5,073 nt of DNA from Clostridiaceae bacterium (GTDB taxonomy: Bacteria > Bacillota_A > Clostridia > Acetivibrionales > Acetivibrionaceae), in assembly GCA_012513545.1 (NCBI GenBank), contig JAAZCB010000186.1, positions 1 to 5,073 of the forward strand, written 5' to 3'. The translations under genes were made by a program, and so were the position numbers. The notes below the pieces were generated by a model. That model was not told the origin of the DNA, made no database searches, and saw nothing but the letters and a program-made list of their open reading frames with translations. The stretch's first letter is position 1. The number at the start of each line of letters is the position of its first letter. Positions 1 to 5,073 of this stretch are shown one piece after another.

Positions 1-1
1 A

Positions 2-1579
2 AAGCTTACTGGAGCGGCGTTTATCGTTATGTCTTCAATTGTAGTAAGCAGAATAACGGGTTTTTTAAGAGAAATGCTTGTCCCAAACATGATAGGGGTT
101 AATGAAGCAGGAGATGCTTATAATCTGGCTTTCAGGGTTACAGGGCTTATGTATGATCTGCTGGTAGGCGGGGCCATTGCAGCAGCACTGATTCCGGTTC
201 TTTCCGGGTATATTGCCAAAAAGGATGAAGAAAACGGCTGGAAAGCAGTTAGCACATTTATAAATGTTGTGATTGTATCAATGTCACTGGTTTGCCTGAC
301 GGGCATTTTTTTTGCACCTCAGTTTATGAGTTTGGTAGCAGTCGGGTTCAGGAACGAAAGCCAAAGGCAGCTTACCATAGAGCTTACAAGAATACTGTTT
401 CCCTCGGTGTCCTTTTTAATGCTGGCAGGATTGGTTAATGGTATCTTAAATTCCTACCACAGGTTTGCAGCAGCAGCATACGGACCTTCATTATACAATT
501 TGGGCAGTGCGCTTAGTATACTTCTTCTGAGTAAAAGCAAATGGGGTGTTAGATCGGTTGCCTATGGAGTTTTGGCCAGTGCTCTTTTTTATTTTCTGTT
601 TCAGCTTGCCTTTGCACTAAAGAACCTCAAGTATTACAGGTTCTCGTTTCAACTCAGGCATAAGGGATTTGTCAGGCTTATAAGGCTTGCAATTCCATCA
701 ATGATATCATCTGCAATTGTTCAGATTAATGTAATAATAACCGGTTCATTTGCTACATTATTTAAAGAAGGAAGTGTAACGGCTTTGAACATGGCAGACA
801 GAACCTGGCAGCTTCCTTATGGAGTTTTTGCACAGGGGATGGGTATTGCCATGCTTCCTTCGCTCTCATCAAACCATGCCGTCGGGGAAATTGAAGAGTA
901 TAAAAGTACACTGATGAAAGGAATTAAAACAGTTTTATTTCTTACTGTTCCATCAGGAGTCGGATTCATAGTTTTAAGAGAGCCTGTTATAAGAACTATT
1001 TTTAAGTTTGCGAAAAGTTTTAGTGAGGAATCGGTTTCAGTTTCAGCGAATGTTCTGATGTTTTTTTCAATAGCACTTTTGAGTCAGTCCATCGTAACTA
1101 TTATGAACAGGGCATTTTATGCGGCAAACGATACTGCAACGCCACTATGGATAGGATTAAGCACCATTGTTGTTAATATAACATTGAGCAGGATTTTTTA
1201 CGAGACAACAAATCTTGGTGTTAGCGCAATGGCGTTGTCCTATTCACTGGCCAGTTCCTTGAATGCTTTTTTACTATTACTGCTGTTGGACAGGAAAATG
1301 GGAGGAATACACATTGATAAACTTGTGAGATTTTTTCTGAAGATTATACCTGCGTCAGTAATTATGGGGGCAAGTCTTTTTCTTATTGATGGTATTATCA
1401 GTGTTAATGACAGTTCCAAACTCATTCAGTTTATTTCATTATCTATTGAAATGCTCTTTGGTGTCGGCATATATTTCATTATTGTAATGCTGATGAGGGT
1501 CGAAGAGGCTTATTATATACGTGACGTAATTGCTGATAAATTCAGAAGCATAATTAGGAATAAAAGAAACCGGACATAA
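2..1579 (+). CDS. murJ: MurJ (MviN) lipid II flippase, 5' end cut by window
   Basis: MurJ moves the peptidoglycan precursor lipid II across the cytoplasmic membrane; it is a MOP-superfamily protein, usually with 14 membrane helices. The frame is open from base 2 and gives 525 visible residues, close to the usual 510-525, so only a few N-terminal codons are missing. The ATG at 29 is probably internal: the nine preceding codons (KLTGAAFIV) match the family N-terminus and no ribosome binding site precedes it. Visible signatures are SRITGFLRE (residues 16-24), GDAYNLAF (37-44) and the GGAIAAALIPVLSGY stretch near 56-70. ADRTWQLP near 265-272 carries Arg267, equivalent to E. coli Arg270. By alignment Arg17, Arg23 and Asp38 match the essential E. 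coli Arg18, Arg24 and Asp39, but the E. coli Arg52-Arg53 pair is Tyr51-Asp52 here. The tail is basic (RNKRNRT). Family assignment is firm. Confidence 0.95.
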   Translation, partial: KLTGAAFIVMSSIVVSRITGFLREMLVPNMIGVNEAGDAYNLAFRVTGLMYDLLVGGAIAAALIPVLSGYIAKKDEENGWKAVSTFINVVIVSMSLVCLTGIFFAPQFMSLVAVGFRNESQRQLTIELTRILFPSVSFLMLAGLVNGILNSYHRFAAAAYGPSLYNLGSALSILLLSKSKWGVRSVAYGVLASALFYFLFQLAFALKNLKYYRFSFQLRHKGFVRLIRLAIPSMISSAIVQINVIITGSFATLFKEGSVTALNMADRTWQLPYGVFAQGMGIAMLPSLSSNHAVGEIEEYKSTLMKGIKTVLFLTVPSGVGFIVLREPVIRTIFKFAKSFSEESVSVSANVLMFFSIALLSQSIVTIMNRAFYAANDTATPLWIGLSTIVVNITLSRIFYETTNLGVSAMALSYSLASSLNAFLLLLLLDRKMGGIHIDKLVRFFLKIIPASVIMGASLFLIDGIISVNDSSKLIQFISLSIEMLFGVGIYFIIVMLMRVEEAYYIRDVIADKFRSIIRNKRNRT

Positions 1580-1583
1580 AATA

Positions 1584-1623
1584 TTGGCTCTTTCTATAGG
1601 TAAGCCAGGTATTATTGTTTTTT
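1584..1623 (+). terminator. Probable murJ rho-independent terminator
   Basis: Five bases after the murJ stop, TGGCT (1585-1589) can pair with AGCCA (1603-1607), extended by a T-G wobble at 1584/1608. A T-rich stretch follows, ending in six T at 1618-1623. The stem is short, the loop is 13 nt and the T-run starts about 9 nt after the stem, so this is a moderate candidate. It lies just upstream of the recA promoter, which fits separation of the two units. Confidence 0.4.
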
Positions 1624-1632
1624 AGAAAAATA

Positions 1633-1661
1633 TTGACTATAAAATATAAATAATATATAAT
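1633..1661 (+). promoter_or_regulatory. recA sigma-A-type promoter
   Basis: The -35 element TTGACT (1633-1638) is separated by exactly 17 bp from a perfect -10 element TATAAT (1656-1661). TTGACT differs from the consensus TTGACA only at the last base. Transcription should begin near 1667-1669, about 35 nt upstream of the recA ATG. The strength fits a gene that needs high expression when derepressed. Confidence 0.88.
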
Positions 1662-1667
1662 GTACAA

Positions 1668-1679
1668 GAACACATGTTC
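1668..1679 (+). promoter_or_regulatory. LexA operator (SOS box) of recA
   Basis: GAACACATGTTC is a perfect match to the Gram-positive LexA (DinR) core GAAC-N4-GTTC, and a G follows at 1680 as in the longer CGAAC...GTTCG consensus. The half-sites are exact inverted repeats. The box starts 6 bp after the -10 element and covers the predicted transcription start, so bound LexA would block initiation. RecA filaments formed on DNA damage cause LexA self-cleavage and relieve this, which makes recA autoregulated through the SOS response. I saw no second copy in the window. Confidence 0.92.
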
Positions 1680-1703
1680 GAATCGATGGGAGGATGATAA
1701 ACT

Positions 1704-2753
1704 ATGGAAAAGAAAAAAGCTCTGGAGATGGCATTAGGACAGATTGAAAAGCAGTTTGGAAAAGGTGCGGTTATGAAGTTGGGTGAAAATACCCATATGA
1801 ACATAGAAACAGTTCCTACCGGTTCGCTTGGTTTGGATATTGCTTTAGGAGTCGGGGGCGTTCCTAGAGGAAGAATTGTTGAAATATTTGGACCAGAAGC
1901 CTCGGGTAAAACTACAGTTGCTCTGCATATTGTTGCAGAGGCCCAGAAAGCCGGAGGGGAAGCAGCTTTTATTGATGCCGAGCATGCTTTGGATCCGGTG
2001 TATGCAAAAAAACTCGGCGTCGATATTGACAACCTTATAGTATCGCAGCCGGACACTGGAGAACAGGCTCTTGAAATCGCAGAAGCACTTGTTAGAAGTG
2101 GAGCTATTGATGTTATTGTAATCGATTCCGTTGCTGCATTGGTTCCTAAAGCTGAGATAGATGGTGAAATGGGAGACGCCCACGTGGGTCTTCAGGCAAG
2201 GCTTATGTCTCAAGCACTCAGAAAGCTATCGGGAGTTATTAATAAATCCAAGACTTGTACAATATTTATTAATCAGTTGAGAGAAAAGGTTGGGATTATG
2301 TTTGGTAATCCGGAAACAACCCCTGGAGGAAGAGCTCTTAAGTTTTACTCTTCAATAAGACTCGATGTAAGAAGAATTGAATCTATAAAACAGGCAAATG
2401 AAATTATTGGAAACAGGACCAAGGTTAAGGTTGTAAAAAATAAGGTTGCACCTCCATTTAAAGAAGCTGAGTTTGATATTGTATACGGACAGGGAATATC
2501 AAAGGAAGGTAACATTCTGGATGTTGCAGTTAACCTTGATTTGGTAAACAAGAGCGGAGCCTGGTTCTCGTATAAAGGTCAGAAAATAGGGCAGGGTAGA
2601 GAGAACGCCAAGCAATTCCTTAGAGAGAATCCTGAAACCCAAAAAGAGATTGAAATGAAGATCAGAGAAAATTATAATCAGGCTTTTATAAAGAGTATTG
2701 ATGCTCATGTTGATGTTGATGATGAAGAAGTTGATTTGGATGTAGAAGGCTAA
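1704..2753 (+). CDS. recA: RecA recombinase
   Basis: RecA binds single-stranded DNA with ATP, pairs homologous strands and acts as co-protease for LexA. The 349-residue product has normal family length. Visible parts are the N-terminal oligomerisation helix (about 1-30), Walker [10 protein letters not shown] (63-71; Ala66 where Ser is more usual), FIDAEHALD (89-97) with Glu93 equivalent to catalytic E. coli Glu96, and Walker B VIVID (137-141). DNA-binding loop L1 lies near 152-162. Loop L2 lies near 192-206, just after Gln191, which equals the ATP-sensing E. coli Gln194. The C-terminal tail is acidic ([13 protein letters not shown]), as is typical. GGGAGG (1688-1693) lies 10 nt before the ATG. 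Expression should be SOS-controlled by the promoter and LexA box directly upstream. All key residues are present and I see no intein or frameshift. Confidence 0.99.
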   Translation: MEKKKALEMALGQIEKQFGKGAVMKLGENTHMNIETVPTGSLGLDIALGVGGVPRGRIVEIFGPEASGKTTVALHIVAEAQKAGGEAAFIDAEHALDPVYAKKLGVDIDNLIVSQPDTGEQALEIAEALVRSGAIDVIVIDSVAALVPKAEIDGEMGDAHVGLQARLMSQALRKLSGVINKSKTCTIFINQLREKVGIMFGNPETTPGGRALKFYSSIRLDVRRIESIKQANEIIGNRTKVKVVKNKVAPPFKEAEFDIVYGQGISKEGNILDVAVNLDLVNKSGAWFSYKGQKIGQGRENAKQFLRENPETQKEIEMKIRENYNQAFIKSIDAHVDVDDEEVDLDVEG

Positions 2754-2784
2754 GTAACAAATTGAAAAGTTGTATAAATAATAC

Positions 2785-2812
2785 AGCATCTATGAAATTG
2801 TATTTAGATGTT
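2785..2812 (+). other. Small hairpin after recA
   Basis: CATCTA (2787-2792) pairs with TAGATG (2805-2810). Two further pairs at the base (A2785 with T2812, and a G-T wobble 2786/2811) give about 8 pairs around a 12-nt loop. Only a few T residues follow, so it is weak as a terminator on its own. It may add to the stronger hairpin just downstream or help protect the recA mRNA 3' end. It could be chance in AT-rich DNA. Confidence 0.25.
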
Positions 2813-2815
2813 TAT

Positions 2816-2870
2816 CAGCAGATTAACTTAGATCAATTCCTTGGAAATTGGTCTAAGTTAATCTGTGCTG
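2816..2870 (+). terminator. Long recA-recX intergenic hairpin, probable attenuator
   Basis: AGATTAACTTAGA (2820-2832) pairs perfectly over 13 bp with TCTAAGTTAATCT (2852-2864). The stem continues inward by a T-G wobble (2833/2851) and CAATT with AATTG (2834-2838 with 2846-2850), giving about 19 continuous pairs and a small loop. A further CAGC/GCTG clamp lies outside a 2-nt bulge (2816-2819 with 2867-2870). Only three T follow, so it is not a classic terminator. In several bacteria recA and recX are separated by a leaky terminator that keeps RecX scarce relative to RecA. Position and strength here fit that role, which remains an inference. A stem that stabilises the recA mRNA 3' end is an alternative. 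Confidence 0.65.
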
Positions 2871-2897
2871 TTTGATCTAATTGATTTGAGATTTGTC

Positions 2898-2904
2898 AGG
2901 GGGG
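2898..2904 (+). promoter_or_regulatory. recX ribosome binding site, fixes the start
   Basis: AGGGGGG lies 5 nt before the ATG at 2910. It has G where the ideal AGGAGG has A, but it is the only purine-rich site near the start. It excludes the longer GTG start at 2865, which lies inside the intergenic hairpin and has no ribosome binding site of its own. Confidence 0.75.
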
Positions 2905-2909
2905 TTAAA

Positions 2910-3518
2910 ATGATTATAACTTCTTTTGAAAAAAGCAAGAAAAACAAGGATATGATAAAAGTTTTTATTGATGGGGAGTATTCGTTAACTATTTCAGAAG
3001 AAGACTATCTGCTTCTGGGCTTATATGAAAAAAAGGAAGTAACTCAAGAAGAGCTTGATTTAATTAAAACCAATATTCTTATGAAAGATGTCAGAGCCTG
3101 TGCTATTAAATACCTTTCATTGAGGCTTCTAAGTGAGAGGGAGTTGTTTGAAAAGCTTCAACTTAAAGGGTATGATGAAGAAATAATTAATGAAGTTATA
3201 TTGGATTTAAAGTCTATTGGGTATATTAATGACATGATTTATGCCAGGAAATTTGTTTATGAGAGGTTAAAGCTAAAACCTAAATCAAAAAAAATGTTGA
3301 AAATGGAGCTTAAAAATAAGGGAATAGCGGACGAAATTTCCGACGAGGTTATTAATAACCTTGAATATGATGAGTCAGTAGCGATAGAAAGATTGGTTAA
3401 AAAGAGATTTGGCAAGTATAATCTCGAGGATCCAAGGATTATTAGAAAGATATATTCTTTTCTTTTGCATAGAGGATTTGATTACGAGAATATAAAAGCT
3501 ATTTTAAAAAGTATATAA
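2910..3518 (+). CDS. recX: RecX, regulator of RecA
   Basis: RecX is a small cytoplasmic protein that binds RecA filaments and modulates, usually inhibits, their growth and ATPase activity. The product from ATG 2910 has 202 residues. An N-terminal beta-rich extension common in Firmicutes (ITSFEKSKKNKDMIKVFIDG, 3-22, to about 50) is followed by three tandem three-helix repeats at about 60-105, 106-150 and 151-202. Hallmarks are the helix YLSLRLLSERELFEKL (68-83), KGYDEEII (86-93), the LKSIGYINDMIYARKFV segment (100-116), KLKPKSKKMLKMELKNKGI (121-139) and a final LLHRGFDYENI (185-195). The frame is open 45 bp further upstream to a GTG, but the ribosome binding site and family N-terminus support 2910. 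It follows recA by 156 bp with a hairpin between, so transcription is probably read-through from the SOS promoter. Sequence identity in this family is low, but context and motifs agree. Confidence 0.93.
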   Translation: MIITSFEKSKKNKDMIKVFIDGEYSLTISEEDYLLLGLYEKKEVTQEELDLIKTNILMKDVRACAIKYLSLRLLSERELFEKLQLKGYDEEIINEVILDLKSIGYINDMIYARKFVYERLKLKPKSKKMLKMELKNKGIADEISDEVINNLEYDESVAIERLVKKRFGKYNLEDPRIIRKIYSFLLHRGFDYENIKAILKSI

Positions 3519-3542
3519 TGAGTAAATTTCTTAATCTATCTG

Positions 3543-3579
3543 TTCATAAAGATAATCTTTATGAAACATTCATGTTTTT
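3543..3579 (+). terminator. AT-rich palindrome after recX, possible terminator
   Basis: TTCATAAAGA (3543-3552) and TCTTTATGAA (3556-3565) are perfect 10-bp inverted repeats around a 3-nt loop (TAA). They begin 24 bp after the recX stop. A run of five T lies at 3575-3579, about 9 nt beyond the stem. The stem has only two G-C pairs and the T-run is displaced, so termination efficiency is doubtful. The position is right for the end of a recA-recX transcript, and a protein-binding site is another reading. Confidence 0.4.
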
Positions 3580-3709
3580 CCTTTTGATTAAAAAATACAT
3601 AAATTCGTATTGTTTCATGCAGTACTAATAAAATGTCTGGATTTTTTTGTATTAAAAAGCAATATTCAATTGTTTGGTGTCGCTTAGAACTTATTATGCT
3701 ATTTGCAAC

Positions 3710-3738
3710 TTGTAAGTTTTATGGGTGAATGATAAAAT
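3710..3738 (+). promoter_or_regulatory. Candidate promoter for the glycosyltransferase-like gene
   Basis: TTGTAA (3710-3715), a 17-bp spacer and TAAAAT (3733-3738) form a sigma-A-like pair, with TG at 3730-3731 giving an extended -10. The -10 matches the consensus at 5 of 6 bases and the -35 at 4 of 6. Initiation near 3745 would give a leader of roughly 155 nt. The near-palindrome AACTTGTAAGTT (3707-3718) overlaps the -35 and could be an operator, but this is speculative in AT-rich DNA. Confidence 0.35.
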
Positions 3739-3818
3739 TAAAGTAGTATGTATTTTTTGTGTTGAGATATTTGCAATTATTTACAATGGGTTTAACATTA
3801 CTGCGCATATATTCTACT

Positions 3819-3860
3819 TTGAATTCACTAAGCGGCGTGTAAATTATCCTGTGAGTTCAA
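3819..3860 (+). other. Leader hairpin upstream of the membrane gene
   Basis: TTGAATTCAC (3819-3828) pairs with GTGAGTTCAA (3851-3860) over 10 positions, one of them a T-G wobble in RNA, enclosing a 22-nt loop at 3829-3850 that includes GCGGCG. It would lie in the 5' leader about 40 nt before the start codon. It does not overlap the ribosome binding site, and I recognise no known riboswitch or T-box core. It could be a regulatory RNA structure, an inverted-repeat operator or chance. Confidence 0.3.
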
Positions 3861-3885
3861 TACATTACAGCTAATTCAAAATAAT

Positions 3886-3892
3886 GAGGAGG
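3886..3892 (+). promoter_or_regulatory. Ribosome binding site that selects a TTG start
   Basis: GAGGAGG is a near-perfect Shine-Dalgarno sequence placed 9 nt before TTG at 3902. An in-frame ATG at 3884 overlaps this site, because its second and third codons (AGG AGG) are themselves the Shine-Dalgarno sequence, and it has no site of its own upstream. Translation therefore most likely starts at the TTG. Confidence 0.8.
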
Positions 3893-3901
3893 CTTTGTAA
3901 T

Positions 3902-5073
3902 TTGGGTAAGGGTGAAATAGAGTTGTCGGATAAACCGTTTGACTCAACAAAAATATTATATATTATTGTTTTGGCACTCGGTATACTTTTTAGATTGGGA
4001 TCATACATACAGGACAGAACGCTTTGGTATGATGAAGCTATGTTGGCAAGTTCAGTATTTCAGCATGGCTTTACGAATTTATTGGAACCTCTGGACTATT
4101 CGCAAAGTGCTCCGGTTGGCTTTATATTTATAGTAAAAGTATTTGTGTCGGTTTTTGGCTCATCTCAGTATATTCTAAGGTTATATTCACTGATTTCAGG
4201 GATAATGGCTATCTGGATATTTTACCTTTTACTAAAAGAAGCAGGCTTTAAAAGACCACTTATAGGTGCTGCTTTTTTTGCAACAGTTCAACCTCTGTTT
4301 TACTATTCGACTGAATTAAAGCCTTATATGCAGGATACCTTTCTTGCTTTGACAGCAATGTATTTGTTTGTTCTATATTCAAAAAACAAATTATCACCTT
4401 TAGTTTATATGGTGTTTTGCTTTTTATCAGTATGGATATCCTTTCCGGTAATTTTTGTTATTGGAGCTATAACGGGTTACAATTTTTTTGCAGCTATAAT
4501 TAAGATGATAGTATATCTTGTAACAAGGGACAGGGAGAAGCAGACAATTACAATGAAGCAGTTTTTGTGGGCTGCTGTTTTTGGAGTATGTGCTCTTGCA
4601 GGGTTTGGGATATGCTACGTAGTTTATACTGGAAACGCGACTTCAAATATTGATGAAATGTCCATGGAGTATTGGAGACACTTAAAATTTCCTCTTTTCC
4701 CCGAAGATTCCTCTGATTGGGATTTGATGTCATTAATGACGAATAACTTTCTAAATTTTGTATTTCCTGGTGAATTTACAGCTATAGCAGGAGGTATATT
4801 GTGGATTGGAGGTTCGCTGCTTCTGATAAAAAGAAGGCTTGAACTTTTCTTTTATGGTTTTCTGACGGTTTTACTTACATTAATTGCATCAAGTATTGGA
4901 CAATACCCTATGCAGGACCGTATTTTATTGTTTTTGGTACCTTTTGAGTTAATTGCGATTGTATGTTTTGCTGAGGTATTAATTGATTTGATAAGGTTTA
5001 AAGCTCTTGAAGTAATTGTTTTTATCGGGATTATTGCATTAAATATTGCTATCCTTAGTTATTCGGATGTTAA
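3902..5073 (+). CDS. GT-C (GT39/PMT-like) membrane glycosyltransferase, 3' end cut by window
   Basis: The frame is open from TTG 3902 to the window end, giving 390 residues without a stop codon. The in-frame ATG at 3884 would add six residues but lacks a ribosome binding site. The protein is very hydrophobic, with about 10-12 membrane segments; the first spans about 17-36. The fold resembles polyprenyl-phosphate-dependent GT-C enzymes such as the PMT_2/ArnT-like family, which transfer a sugar from a lipid carrier on the outer face of the membrane. The first outer loop carries RTLWYDEAML (39-48), with the Asp44-Glu45 pair typical of the family's catalytic motif. SAPVGFIFIVKVFVSVFG (69-86) and ILRLYSLISG (91-100) follow, then STELKPYMQD (136-145), matching the conserved E-x-K/R-P-Y segment, and late QDRILLFLVP (338-347). 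A loop rich in acidic and aromatic residues spans about 244-285. Acceptor and sugar are unknown. It appears to be transcribed separately from recX. Confidence 0.8.
   Translation, partial: MGKGEIELSDKPFDSTKILYIIVLALGILFRLGSYIQDRTLWYDEAMLASSVFQHGFTNLLEPLDYSQSAPVGFIFIVKVFVSVFGSSQYILRLYSLISGIMAIWIFYLLLKEAGFKRPLIGAAFFATVQPLFYYSTELKPYMQDTFLALTAMYLFVLYSKNKLSPLVYMVFCFLSVWISFPVIFVIGAITGYNFFAAIIKMIVYLVTRDREKQTITMKQFLWAAVFGVCALAGFGICYVVYTGNATSNIDEMSMEYWRHLKFPLFPEDSSDWDLMSLMTNNFLNFVFPGEFTAIAGGILWIGGSLLLIKRRLELFFYGFLTVLLTLIASSIGQYPMQDRILLFLVPFELIAIVCFAEVLIDLIRFKALEVIVFIGIIALNIAILSYSDV

Larger units (their letters stand above)
3519..3901. other. Noncoding region between recX and the membrane gene
   Basis: This stretch of about 380 bp is AT-rich, with stops in all + strand frames and no credible gene. 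It holds an AT-rich palindrome just after recX, a candidate promoter near 3710-3738, a leader hairpin at 3819-3860 and the ribosome binding site of the next gene. Reading both strands I see no tRNA, no riboswitch class I recognise, no insertion-sequence ends and no tandem repeats. Confidence 0.7.

Noticed and set aside
29..31. ATG at 29 as the murJ start
   Set aside because: The frame is open upstream to base 2, the nine preceding codons resemble the conserved MurJ N-terminus, and there is no ribosome binding site before 29.
1637..2213. Long minus-strand open frames across recA (1637-2056 and 1845-2213)
   Set aside because: They are antisense shadows of the strongly conserved recA coding frame, and their translations show no recognisable domain.
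2762..2790. Separate recX promoter starting with TTGAAA at 2762
   Set aside because: No acceptable -10 element lies 16-18 bp downstream. The TATAAA and TAATAC candidates are much too close.
2865..2909. GTG 2865 as the recX start, giving 217 residues
   Set aside because: It lies within the right arm of the intergenic hairpin and has no ribosome binding site. The ATG at 2910 has AGGGGGG at good spacing and begins with the family-type N-terminus.
3633..3728. Small ORF of 31 codons (MSGFFCIKKQ...) in the gap after recX
   Set aside because: There is no Shine-Dalgarno sequence before it, it begins next to a T-rich stretch, and the composition looks like random AT-rich DNA.
3786..3842. Possible leader peptide of 18 codons (MGLTLLRIYSTLNSLSGV)
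   Set aside because: It has no ribosome binding site and no run of a regulatory codon, and its end falls inside the hairpin only by position. The support is insufficient.
3939..4133. 64-codon + strand open frame
   Set aside because: It lies in another frame within the membrane glycosyltransferase-like gene, whose frame is open for 390 codons and carries family motifs.
4548..4733. 61-codon minus-strand open frame
   Set aside because: It is antisense to the same membrane gene and its translation has no recognisable features.
1..5073. CRISPR array, transposon ends, phage or defence genes
   Set aside because: I saw no regularly spaced repeats, terminal inverted repeats, transposase or integrase motifs, or defence-type domains on either strand.

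Overview
The window looks like ordinary chromosomal DNA from a low-GC, Gram-positive Clostridia-type bacterium. The pointers are AT-rich DNA, strong GGAGG-type ribosome binding sites, a LexA operator of the Gram-positive GAAC-N4-GTTC type, and protein sequences typical of Firmicutes. A Ruminiclostridium-like genus is my best guess from general resemblance only. All four genes lie on the + strand.

Layout. Positions 2-1579 hold murJ, the lipid II flippase of peptidoglycan synthesis, whose first few codons lie before the window. A modest hairpin with a T-run follows. Positions 1633-1679 hold a textbook SOS promoter: TTGACT, 17 bp, TATAAT, and then a perfect LexA box over the predicted transcription start. 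recA follows at 1704-2753. Between recA and recX is a long, strong hairpin (2816-2870), which probably terminates or attenuates most recA transcripts so that recX is made in smaller amounts. recX is at 2910-3518; its ATG is set by a ribosome binding site and is 15 codons downstream of the longest possible ORF start. Positions 3519-3901 are noncoding and hold an AT-rich palindrome after recX, a candidate promoter and a leader hairpin. From 3902 to the window end is a polytopic membrane protein resembling GT-C (GT39/PMT-type) glycosyltransferases, with a TTG start and its 3' end outside the window.

How the genes work together. recA and recX form the functional pair: RecA filaments carry out recombinational repair and trigger LexA self-cleavage, while RecX restrains those filaments. 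The LexA box makes the pair damage-inducible, and the intergenic hairpin would set their ratio. MurJ and the putative glycosyltransferase are both envelope proteins that act on or use polyprenyl-linked sugars, but each seems to be a separate transcription unit beside recA-recX. I see no mobile element, CRISPR array, RNA gene or phage gene, and no evidence for a new multi-gene system. The points most worth a second look are the recA-recX hairpin with its possible alternative pairing, the leader of the glycosyltransferase gene, and the MurJ cavity residues.
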